This document shows positions 54,232 to 64,000 of a stretch of 64,000 bases of DNA, piece by piece (the first letter of the stretch is position 1; each line of letters starts with the position of its first letter). Location of the stretch: contig SCFE01000053.1 in assembly GCA_004352715.1 (NCBI GenBank), positions 1,589,097-1,653,096 on the forward strand, read 5' to 3'. The stretch is from Hofstenia miamia (Eukaryota; Xenacoelomorpha; Acoela). The translations under genes were made by a program, and so were the position numbers. The notes beneath the pieces are model-generated. The model saw only the letters and a program-made list of their open reading frames with translations. It was not told the DNA's origin and did not search any database.

Positions 54232-54640
54232 ATAAGATAAGATATTCTTTATTCAGATAAATATTAACAATTATAAACTGGTAATTTATCTGAATAGCGT
54301 CGTCAAATATACATGCATACATACAAACACATACAATAGAATAAGGCGCTATATACAATAAATCTACCAGGCTAGGGATAAATTACTATCAGAATTCAAG
54401 AACAAGATGTTGTATAATCATTGTTGTAGAACTTGTATCCTAACCATGCTTTACCCGAGATATACTTTTGCTTAAGGAAAATATTAATGTGCATCTTAAA
54501 AGCTTGCAATTCAATGTTCCTATCTCTTTAGGTAATTATTTCCAAGTTCGAATAGCGGTATTAATGAATTATGCTTATGAATAAATGCAGGCATTGAAAT
54601 ATTATTTTCGGAATTTAAAATATTCACAACAAAGTTTTAT
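54232..54640 (-). pseudogene. LINE 3'-end remnant, minus strand
   Basis: The minus strand ends ATTTATCTGAATAAAGAATATCTTATCTTAT, a tail with short terminal repeats as in several LINE clades. Upstream on that strand is degraded coding text (NSLIPLFELGNNYLKR, then MHINIFLKQKYISGKAWLG) resembling the post-RT tail of a LINE. The call is tentative: frames are broken and no RT motif is present. Confidence 0.35.
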
Positions 54641-54769
54641 CGCGTTCAGACCTACAACTTTGTTCACAACTTTTTAATTATAATTTACTGAACCAATATC
54701 TTCAAATTTTAAATTAAGGCAGGTCAAGTAGATTTGGGTATTTACGAAAACGCCAGCAACTATGTATAT

Positions 54770-55168
54770 ATTCAAATAAATATATATATATATATATATA
54801 ATTCAAATAAAGAAACATCTTATGAAAATTTGTTGCATCTTAATACACTTCCAATTGCTCTTCAGTTTCAATTGTATGATTTGATATTTTTCAATAACCT
54901 ACTAAATGGATTATACAAAATAGATCATACTGAATTTGTTAGTGTAAAGAATACTTCAAGAGAAAAACGGAATATTTTCAAAAATCCAAAATGCAAATTA
55001 GGTACATTTCATAGCAACTATTGGGATCGTATTACTTACTTGACTAATTACGTATCAGTCAATTCTAATATCAACATTTATGATCGTCCTAGCATTGTAA
55101 AGAAACAACTTCGTATATTATTTGAAGATTGTTATTATAATCATTTTGTATTGAACAATACTTGCTGA
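54770..55168 (+). pseudogene. LINE ORF2 C-terminal fragment
   Basis: The frame beginning after a (TA)n run encodes TSYENLLHLNTLPIALQFQL, DLIFFNNLLNGLYKID and FKNPKCKLGTFHSNYWDRIT. This is the pattern of the region after the RT domain in jockey/CR1-like LINEs (short helix 'L..L.LLPL..R...DL.FF.K.LNG'). The RT and endonuclease parts are missing, so this is a 5'-truncated copy, as LINEs usually are. Confidence 0.55.
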
Positions 55169-56860
55169 TGGTTTCTATCTTGCAATTGTAGAGAACTAAG
55201 ATCCTTTCGTATATAAAAATAATGTGATATTTGTAAAGTATTTTTTTATTTTCCTAAATTTCGTTTTATTTGTAAATTAAGTTTGTAGCGCTTTATAAGC
55301 GCATTGAAGTCATTTAGTAGTAATATATATGCACCTCTAATGGTTGGTAGTGTTTAATTTCAGGATTTAATTTCTCTTCGATATTGTCAGAAGTAATTAT
55401 TGGAGGAATTTAAATTATTTCAAATTTATCTTATCACAATGCGCGCTATAATTACTTAAGCAACAAAAGTTGTATCGTTTACGTGCTACCTAAGGTGGAA
55501 ATTCTGAAATTTAATTGATGTAGAAGGCAATGTTTTTTGAAAAAATTAAAATTAGGTATTGGAGCGTAACCCAAATGATATAAAAGCAATTTTGAATAGG
55601 AACCCTCTGTTTACTCAAAGATTGTAAACAAAAATAATTCACTTTAGTAGATATTTTCTACCCCATCCCCACTCCTATGATCTTGTGTCTTTCGTAATTT
55701 AAAAATATTGTTCTTAGCCGATTAAATTTTGTATTGATCGCTGCGATTAGAATAAATTGATATAAACATTATTAATGTAAATATACAGAATATATCATTT
55801 AAAAGCAAAATAAGACACTTAAAGATGTATTTAAATAAGCGGTGCCAAATGCACATTTACTAGGGATTAGATCAAAATATGGACATTTTGGAAATTTCCT
55901 TTTTTGGCTAGACTTCTTAAATGCGTATTTTTATAACTTTCGATTTTCGATTCCAGAAACAGGGCCATTCTTTCACAAGCTCTATTAATTGGGATTCGCT
56001 ATCAAGCGACCACACGCTTCTATTAATGATTGAATAAATAGATCATCCAAAAACGGAAGAATGCGCAAAATTATCGTGCGGTCTAGCGTTAAATAAAGGA
56101 ATCCATGCATCCCCCCGGAAGTAATAAATACAGAATGAGCTGCTTATTTAATTATACCGTCGTTTATGCTAACACTCAGAATTTGTTTTGAAAAGTTCAT
56201 AACACTTTGTTGTCAACCTCATTATCTCGCTAAAAGTTGTCAGCCAAAGCAGAATCGATTTAATTCTGAAAATTTTGTTGACAACAAAGTTTTTTTGAGT
56301 TCACACATTCAACTTTTGCTAGCAACCTCATTAAATTCGAAAAAGTTGTGAACAAAGTTTTATGTCTGAACGCTACTTAATGTTACAATCGACTATTTAA
56401 TTAGTAATTTTTTCCATTTTTGTAAAAATTTAATCAAACTTTAAATTGAAGTCAAACTCGATGTTTTGATGTCATTATTTAACGACTTTTGTTCACAGCT
56501 ATGCAAGCTTTTAGCAAAGGAATGTTGTTTTTGTTAATTTCCTTCAGCATATTTTGTTAAACAGTACTTTATAACATGCTTTAAATAATACATACTCTGT
56601 TTGAAATCGTACTAGCTCTAACATTTAACAATTTCCGTCTTTGGTCAGGTCGTATTTTTCTACAAATTTGGAAAATGTTATATTTTAATTATTATAGGCA
56701 AATTAACAGTAAAATGTTCATAGTTTTGAGTAGCTTTTCGAGATTATCTCATTTTTTAGGTTTGAGATTGGTCTCGTTTGTATGAATACCATTTCATATT
56801 ACCTTATATCTGTTCGATGTTATTTGTTTTTATCTCGTTTCAGTATGGTGCGTGTATTAA
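55169..56860. other. No gene seen; short repeated motif
   Basis: About 1.7 kb without a supported ORF. Around 56,196-56,372 there are related blocks (TTTGTTGTCAACCTCATTA, GCTAAAAGTTGTCA, AAAAAGTTGTGAACAAAGTTTTATG, CTGAACGC). Their reverse complement recurs at ~54,644-54,676 (GCGTTCAGACCTACAACTTTG). This may be a small MITE family; ends were not resolved. Confidence 0.45.
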
Positions 56861-56911
56861 CAAATATGGTCAAGCTATTTTCGATTTGGAAGATAAGAAT
56901 GAAAAGAATAA

Positions 56912-59170
56912 ATGGAATGGGGATGGTTACAACACAAGCATTCTGTTGAGGTGAAAAGGAATGGTACTGCTACATCAATTGAATTTCTTTTAAATGACGT
57001 CTTCCAAAAGGTGACAGGCACGGGAATTTGTTCGTGTATCTTGTGTACTAAAACGGTAAAGTATGATGGACGTGGAAGAGTATCACTCACTGACCATATG
57101 AATACCACTGTACACCGTTCCAAGCTGGAGGTTAAAGGGCAAAATCACTATCTCAAAATAGGCCACTTCTTCTGCACAAGATGGGCTTATAATGAAAGTC
57201 CATGATAATTTAGACACAGCTTTGCAACCAACTGGGTCATTGATGGATCGTACTTCAAATATTGAGGCCATGCTATTCTCTTTCGTTGCAGAACATTCCC
57301 TTCCTCTTAGTCTAGTTCCATTATTAGTTGAACTAGCAAAAACGACTGCAATAGATCCAAAAGCATTGAGCGTTCTTTAGTTAGCTCGAACTCCTGCATC
57401 ATACAAACTTGTTGATGATGTTGCAAGAAACATTACAAATGATCTAATAAATGATTTAGAGACATATCCATTTTCAATTAATGTCGACGAAAGTACATGT
57501 AACGGTAATAAGAAAGTAATTGCCGTACTTATCATATTTGAGATTAAAAACAAGCGAAATTGTTTTAGCTCATTTGGCACTTATAGAAGTTTTAAGTGTT
57601 AATTCTGCAAGTATCATGAACAAGGTACAAAACCTGTTTACAGAATACAATCTATCCTGGAACAACCTGGTGTCATGCCTCTTTGATTCTTGAAATATCA
57701 TGAGAGGGAAGCACAATGGTGTAGAAAAGCGCTGTCGAGACTTAGTGTCTGCTTTGTTGGACATTGATGGTGCCAGTTGCCACCACATACCCAATGCCAC
57801 GAAAAATTTTTGTTTACAATTGGGTAATGAAGTTGAACAATTACTTCTTGATCTACATACTGATCACATACGCATCTGATCAGAGAAATTTTCTCCACGA
57901 AATTTGTGATCATTTGGGAATCGCTTTCACTGTCCCTGTTCGATTTGTATCATATCGATGGCTGTTAGTATATGATATCTTCATTAGTACGTTGAGACTC
58001 TATCCTGCTTTCCTAATATTGTATTTTGGATTTATGACTACTGAAGACCAGACTGTCTACAACGATATGTTAATGGCTCTCTATGAAGTACATTCCATTG
58101 GACCAAGAGAGCAGTAGCGAATATCTAACATCCATAAAATACTGTCTTCAAAGTCTTCTACAAACGAAAGAAAAGAGTTATCAATCATTAAGCTTCACAT
58201 GCATTTCTACGTCGGTGTGGGCGTGCCCAGCGAAAGACTTATGTGCTTATTTCAAAGTAAAAGCAATCTTCTGCATCAACTACACGACAAACAACTACAA
58301 ATATTTCTTGACTGCTTTATTAAGCCTCAATTTATTGCTCAAAAGTCTCCTCGCGAGTTAAAAACACTTGATTTTGAGGATGCCTCCTTTTGGCTTGATG
58401 ACAGAAACATTTGATATGGCCATGGGAACACTGATATTATTAAAATTCTTCAAAATGATAATGTTGTTAAAGGTTTCATTTGTTTAGCGAAGAAAACTTT
58501 CATGAAGTCAGCTCAACACATGCAAAAGACTTTGCCACACTTCAGTGAAGTTTTGCAAGCTCTCTCAACAATGGATCCCTTAATTCGATCACATTTTTGT
58601 GGCACTAGAGAACTATCAGTTTTTTGTAAACTACTCAAACGCCTTCTTCCTGATGATTGTGATTTTCAAAGGGAAATTTCGAAGTATGCTGTCGATCAAA
58701 GTTTATCTGAATACGATAACAATATCGTGAAATGGTGGACAACTGTGCATAGGCTACTTATGGTAATTATCCTGGTTTATGTGCTGTTGTGTTCGCAGCA
58801 CTAACGTGTTTTCATGGCCCCAGTTTTGAGGGTTTTTTTAATGTAATGGGACATATTATTGACAACCAATCAACAAGCATGGACATTTCAAACCAACCAA
58901 ACAATTAAATACAATGTTGGTAGTAGTAATACCACATCTGTCGCACTTTACAAACGAATTCATACATTGCATGCACCCATAAATAAAGCAATGTGTTGAT
59001 CTATTCGTAACGCAGCGTCAATACATAAACAGAAAATTTCAAACAACTTATTGCTCAAACAAAAGCGTCAGGTCGAATTTGACTTTACTCCGTCTCTACT
59101 AAGCGCTAAAAAATCCCGTGACTTAGTTGTTCAAAGTGAAAAATTTGCTAGACAGAAGCGTGACAAATTG
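56912..59170 (+). pseudogene. BED-finger hAT-type transposase relic
   Basis: Frames in order: 56,912-57,205 with a BED-like zinc finger (CSCILCTKTV...DHMNTTVH); 57,192-57,580 with DRTSNIEAMLFSFVAEHSLP and FSINVDESTC (catalytic Asp region); 57,720-57,860 with KRCRDLVSALLDIDGASCHH; 58,199-58,414 with ERLMCLFQSKSNLLHQLHDK; and 58,804-58,880 with CFHGPSFEGFFNVMGHIIDN, the dimerisation block. This order matches a family of hAT-like transposases known from fish and invertebrates. At least six stops or frameshifts occur. CpG is well retained. Confidence 0.65.
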
Positions 59171-59451
59171 CAAAATCCTTAGCGTTTTTCGTTTTTGTGA
59201 TCTCCATAGATACTACTCAGTTCATGCTCTCACTGCATTTCATAAACTCTTATCGGTTGTCCGGTCTCAATGTTCGAAAGTGCTTAACAGCCACGAAGGG
59301 TATATCATACCCTGTTCATAGAAAATCAATCTTTCATCTTATATTGCCAATCGGTGTTCCTTATGATAACTTTTATTCTTGATAACAATGAAATAAGGTT
59401 ACAATTTGTAATTTTTATCAAGTTTTGGACAAAATATTTAACCCTTAGGGA

Positions 59452-59454
<3 letters not shown>

Positions 59455-59495
<41 letters not shown>

Positions 59496-59497
59496 CA
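59455..59497. repeat. (TTA)n microsatellite
   Basis: About 14 TTA/ATT units in a row between the hAT relic and the piggyBac relic. Confidence 0.9.
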
Positions 59498-59593
59498 TGC
59501 AGTAATGAAAACCCACTGTAATCTCAAAATATATATTCTATAAATTGTTCCTAACACTCGAAATAATTCAATAAGCCTATATGGCCACAGAGT

Positions 59594-60740
59594 TTAACAA
59601 AGAAAAAAATCACTATAATTCTTCACAATCAATACAAAAATATTATCTGTGCTCATTACATATATTTTTTTGCATTTGGTGCAACAAATGAATGTTTTCC
59701 TATCGCGTGAATAGGGACAGAAGGAGCATCTCCTGCTCTTTTGAAGGCGAATTGGATGAAGTGATGGAGATTGATCTCGTATCTCATAACCCAGGTCTCG
59801 CATTGTAGCTTTTGTCTTTTTGGGAATCGTTGTCTCATTGATGATCCTTTTTTTGATATGAGCATCTATCAGTTGGTAACCACAATTTTTCAGAAATGTA
59901 TAATGCTGCTGACTTTTTTGTACGACATTTGAATGCTTGTTGTAGTACAGAATTGCTCCGTTATTGCCTGCCACATGGATCATGTTTGAAAAACACACAC
60001 GCTTATCAGCAACATCCACTCCGGATTTGGTATCATTGTAAAACTTGATTGTGCATGATTTTTCTCCAACATTCGGGGCAGGAACAATTCGATTGTATGT
60101 GTCCAAAAGAAGAACTGGTTTCCTTCCCTTGTTCCAAAATGAAACCAAGATGGCTCCTTGATCATCGTAGAATACACGAGTATCTTTCCTCTGATGGTTT
60201 TCTGTTGTCTTTGCTGCTTGAGGTACGCATCGGTTATTATTTTTTAGTGTGCCAACATATGAGGTGCTGAAGTTTCATAGAGTGTCACAAAGCTCTGCAC
60301 TTGAAAACCAATTATCCCCAGTTAGATTTCTTCCTGTATTCAAATACGGCTTCATCAAATGTAGAGAAACACAGATTGTAGTAACATTCTGCTCAGCCTT
60401 TTACGAGCCCTTTCCTTTGTAAATTATGCCATTCAGGCAATAAAATGGTTCTGCAATACATAGCCAAATTATTTTGATGCCAAATCTACCTGGCTTAGAT
60501 GAATTGTATTGTTTAAATTTAACACGCCCGTGAAATTCTAGGAGTTGCTCATCTACAGTGAGATATGAACTGGGTTCATACACTTGTCGTAACTTTAAGT
60601 TGAATTCCTCAAACAAATGGCAATAGGAGCCAGAGGATCAATTTTATCACGTCGAAGCTTGTCATCGAATCGCAGGAATGACTTCAACTGTACAAATCTC
60701 CGTGTCGTCTTTGTTGCTCTACAAAACAAGAATCCATCTC
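59594..60740 (-). pseudogene. piggyBac-type transposase relic (PGBD-like)
   Basis: The minus strand gives SFLRFDDKLRRDKIDPLAPI (~60,690), LFEEFNLKLRQVYEPSSYLT, VDEQLLEFHGRVKFKQYNSSKPGRFG (first catalytic Asp, ~60,550), LTGDNWFSSAELCDTL (second Asp, ~60,320), NDTKSGVDVADKR (third Asp, ~60,020) and a C-terminal Cys-rich domain RRCSFCPYSRDRKTFICC with TKCKK (~59,720-59,660). All three Asp positions can be read. Stops at ~60,400 and ~60,282 and a frameshift at ~60,625 inactivate it. CpG is retained, so it is relatively young. Terminal repeats were not found. Confidence 0.85.
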
Positions 60741-61501
60741 GTAATGACTACAACTCATCGATATTTCTTTTGGCCGAGCGAAATGCATCTAAAAATAATA
60801 TAGGACTTCGAAAATTTACGAATACAAAATATTGTTGCTGTTACAATATGATAACAATAACTTAAATTATTTTTTTCAAATTGAAAATTTAAAAATTTTT
60901 GATCCATTTTCTTTAGTGATCGTGGATGTTGTAAATATTTGACCTGTAGAATAACTTTTGGTAGAAAAGCACTAAAAAAAAATTCCAACTAAAAATCAAT
61001 GAAAATTCAGATGTGATTACGTAATATTCCATGTTATATGCTAAAATTGAAATTAATCACAGCTTTCTATAGGACAATATATGTCAAAGATGTTTACTGT
61101 AATGAATGCAAATTTTTCATATCATATTGATACAATTACGACGTAAATATATGTAAATCATTGTTGATCAAAATAACATACATATTTCACTTGAAAACGT
61201 ACGACATGCAGGCGTGTACATTGAAAACAATTTTTTTCTCTCACCTAATAAAATAAGAATCCCAACAAATGCTTCCAATTCAAATCTATCAGTTGAAATA
61301 AGCACTTTTCTTCTGGTTGGATTTGTTCTGTTTCATTCATTTATAACCCGCCTACCTTGAAGATTTGTATACAAGACTACTTCGTCCAGAGTTTTATCCA
61401 AAAAGATNATTTGACCTGTAGAATAAAAAATTCCAACTAAAAATCAATGAAAATTCAGATGTGATTACGTAATATTCCATGTTATATGCTAAAATTGAAA
61501 T
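60741..61501. other. 5' flank of piggyBac relic, with duplicated text after an N
   Basis: The minus-strand frame 60,988-60,755 has no piggyBac match and may be non-coding. Bases 60,938-61,029 recur at 61,409-61,501 after the N at 61,408 with a ~23-base deletion, then a 1,000-N gap begins. This looks like a contig overlap rather than a repeat. Confidence 0.6.
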
Positions 61502-62501
61502 NNNNNNNNNNNNNNNNNNNNNNNNNNNNNNNNNNNNNNNNNNNNNNNNNNNNNNNNNNNNNNNNNNNNNNNNNNNNNNNNNNNNNNNNNNNNNNNNNNN
61601 NNNNNNNNNNNNNNNNNNNNNNNNNNNNNNNNNNNNNNNNNNNNNNNNNNNNNNNNNNNNNNNNNNNNNNNNNNNNNNNNNNNNNNNNNNNNNNNNNNNN
61701 NNNNNNNNNNNNNNNNNNNNNNNNNNNNNNNNNNNNNNNNNNNNNNNNNNNNNNNNNNNNNNNNNNNNNNNNNNNNNNNNNNNNNNNNNNNNNNNNNNNN
61801 NNNNNNNNNNNNNNNNNNNNNNNNNNNNNNNNNNNNNNNNNNNNNNNNNNNNNNNNNNNNNNNNNNNNNNNNNNNNNNNNNNNNNNNNNNNNNNNNNNNN
61901 NNNNNNNNNNNNNNNNNNNNNNNNNNNNNNNNNNNNNNNNNNNNNNNNNNNNNNNNNNNNNNNNNNNNNNNNNNNNNNNNNNNNNNNNNNNNNNNNNNNN
62001 NNNNNNNNNNNNNNNNNNNNNNNNNNNNNNNNNNNNNNNNNNNNNNNNNNNNNNNNNNNNNNNNNNNNNNNNNNNNNNNNNNNNNNNNNNNNNNNNNNNN
62101 NNNNNNNNNNNNNNNNNNNNNNNNNNNNNNNNNNNNNNNNNNNNNNNNNNNNNNNNNNNNNNNNNNNNNNNNNNNNNNNNNNNNNNNNNNNNNNNNNNNN
62201 NNNNNNNNNNNNNNNNNNNNNNNNNNNNNNNNNNNNNNNNNNNNNNNNNNNNNNNNNNNNNNNNNNNNNNNNNNNNNNNNNNNNNNNNNNNNNNNNNNNN
62301 NNNNNNNNNNNNNNNNNNNNNNNNNNNNNNNNNNNNNNNNNNNNNNNNNNNNNNNNNNNNNNNNNNNNNNNNNNNNNNNNNNNNNNNNNNNNNNNNNNNN
62401 NNNNNNNNNNNNNNNNNNNNNNNNNNNNNNNNNNNNNNNNNNNNNNNNNNNNNNNNNNNNNNNNNNNNNNNNNNNNNNNNNNNNNNNNNNNNNNNNNNNN
62501 N
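61502..62501. other. Assembly gap, exactly 1,000 N
   Basis: Placeholder gap of unknown true size. Sequence to its right (62,502-63,340) is AT-rich, low in CpG and without a supported gene. Confidence 0.95.
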
Positions 62502-63346
62502 ACACTACATATATTATCAATGCAATTTGTAAAGAAACTAAATTACAAAATGGAAAAATGTTAGCAAAAACTGTAAAAAGAATTTCTTCCTTCATAGCAT
62601 TAAAACACCAACTCCTTCACAACTGGTAACAAGTAATTTGATGTTGGGAAAGAATATGTATTGACATTATCATGATAAATTCATCTTTCCATTGTCAGAT
62701 GCTTTTTTAACAGTAATTTGTTTTTGGTCAAATGCTATAATTCAAATCTCTCAGCAAAGAAATGAATTGCAGGAAAAATAAATTAACAAAAAAATTAACT
62801 TGAAAAAATAAATTTACCAAAAAATGTACAATAAATAATTAGTGAAATAGAATTAATTTATAAAATAGTGCTGTGGTTTATAAAATTTCTTTGTTCTTTG
62901 TTCTATTTTATTTGACATGTCATAGTAATCATGGTTTCAGCTTTTAATGATGAATGCATAATTTAAAGCATTTTCTTTCACCCCAATTAAAGATGTTTTC
63001 ACTTTAAAAGATTTTGTTTATCAAATAATCATCTTGACATGCAGGAGATTGAAGGCGCTAATAGTTTTCATCATAGTGAATTTGAGGGGGTTTTTCATTA
63101 TAAATCTTTAAAGATCAAATTAAGTAACTTTGTTTCCAATTTACAAACATTTGCATGTTTAAAATGGGGATGTATCATGGAATAATGAATGTGTCATCAT
63201 ATTTATGCATTAAAGTTACAAAGCAGAAAACTGTAGTTATGTTTGTAGCTAAGCAAATGTCATAACGAAATAAGGTGATCATGTGAAAAACATGCAGTTG
63301 GTTGTTTTATCAATCATGATGCCTTGTTTGAAATCTGGCGTGTTTT

Positions 63347-63690
63347 TTTGTTTTAAAACAATTTTTATATTTTAATTGTTTATTCCCCTATATACATTGA
63401 TGTAATATTTCTCTTTCCAACATACCCATTTTTGTTTTAATGTGATTTTTATGTGTTAATGGCTTTTTCGCCTATGTCAATTGATGTAATATTTCTATTT
63501 TACCAAACACGTTTTTGTTTTAAAATGATTTTTATGTTAATAGTTTATTTGCCTAGATTGATGCAATATTTCTGTTTTCACCAAACACATTTTTGTTTTA
63601 AACAATTTTTATGTTAATGATTTATTTTATTCGCCTACATATGTGATGTAATATTTCTATTTTCACCAAACACGCTTTTGTTTTAAAATT
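63347..63690. repeat. ~82-bp minisatellite, four copies
   Basis: Units start at 63,347, 63,429, 63,512 and 63,590, with a partial fifth at 63,676. Each has TTTTTGTTTTAA, ATTTTTATGTTAAT, GCCTA, TTGATGTAATATTTCT and CCAAACACG. Units vary from 78 to 86 bp. The array ends at the stop codon of the minus-strand ORF that follows. Confidence 0.85.
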
Positions 63691-64000
63691 TAATGGCGGG
63701 CTCTTTGATTAAATCCATAGAATTTTTGCACTCCTTCAAGATTTGTAGATAGACGCAATTCGTCTGGTATGTCTTGAACAAAGTTTATAAACAAATAAAT
63801 GTATGGTTTACTAACTGCTTTTTTATATGTGGTAACAAATTCATGCATAATATTCATCTGAGTTCCTAGAGTTTTCACCTGTAAATGATTGCGTACTGAG
63901 TTGAATAGAAACATTCCAGAAGCATTTCTTTGAATTAAAGTTGAATATCGTCCTTTTGAAAATATAGAATGTGTAATTAATACAATACCACAATTTAAGT
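63690..64000 (-). CDS. C-terminal part of a packaging-ATPase-like protein (Polinton/Maverick-type), partial
   Basis: The frame enters from the right window edge and stops at TAA/TTA near 63,690, about 100 codons without a stop. It reads IVLITHSIFSKGRYSTLIQR, then ASGMFLFNSVRNHLQVKTLG, VTTYKKAVSKPYIYLFINFV and DIPDELRLSTNL. The order resembles the end of A32/FtsK-like genome-packaging ATPases of Polintons and related virus-like elements: a sensor-like 'TQ/TH-x-x-F-x-K-G' strand, 'N-x-R' loop, 'SKP(Y)-YL' and 'PDELRLRTN' tail. The Walker motifs would lie outside the window. Intactness cannot be judged. It may also be an unrelated family. Confidence 0.45.
   Translation of the reverse strand, partial: LNCGIVLITHSIFSKGRYSTLIQRNASGMFLFNSVRNHLQVKTLGTQMNIMHEFVTTYKKAVSKPYIYLFINFVQDIPDELRLSTNLEGVQKFYGFNQRARH

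Overview
The window is AT-rich, intron-containing animal nuclear DNA. It holds one intact gene, a 13-exon VCP/p97 (CDC48) orthologue on the + strand (45,283-53,910, 799 aa deduced), set in a large block of decayed transposable elements. The mix of Ty3/gypsy-like LTR elements, mariner/IS630-type, hAT, piggyBac, P/THAP-type, LINE and possibly Polinton-type remnants suggests an invertebrate metazoan. I cannot fix the phylum from sequence alone.

Layout. 1-23,922 is a nest of gypsy-like elements: A (+, ~1-8,160), B (+, ~9,270-14,425), C (-, ~17,250-14,425) and D (+, gap to 23,922). Three of these (A, C, D) are flanked by one LTR family with TGTAGAGT...ATTCTACA ends, and two of those LTRs abut a primer-binding-site-like TGGYGAC. 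The elements are interrupted by other repeats, a P/THAP-type transposase fragment and assembly gaps. 24,672-28,210 is a 3.5 kb inverted repeat with ~1.1 kb arms. 28,345-44,300 is non-genic and holds a TIR element (30,309-31,117), a mariner tail, two solo LTRs, an IS630/mariner-like transposon with long subrepeat-filled arms, and a hAT relic. 45,283-53,910 is VCP. 54,232-61,030 holds LINE fragments, a BED-hAT transposase relic and a piggyBac transposase relic. 63,347-63,690 is an ~82-bp minisatellite next to the tail of a packaging-ATPase-like ORF that leaves the window.

The most striking signal is compositional. From ~31,120 to ~44,350 I find about one CpG by eye, whereas VCP and its introns carry roughly 25 per kb, the level expected from base composition. 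The change falls within ~0.5 kb upstream of the VCP start. Paired repeat copies show the CpGs being lost as CG to TG/CA changes. Many stops in the old elements are TGA where a sibling element has Arg or its other deamination product. Residual CpG therefore looks like a clock for the nested insertions. It implies a very efficient, long-acting CpG mutation process, probably cytosine methylation, that spares the gene. A chimeric scaffold is the main alternative.

Several single N characters are flanked by near-identical direct repeats (67 bp to >700 bp). I read these as unmerged contig overlaps, so the 'duplications' there are probably not biological. Three gaps are exactly 1,000 N and so of unknown true size. 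I saw no tRNA, rRNA or CRISPR feature.
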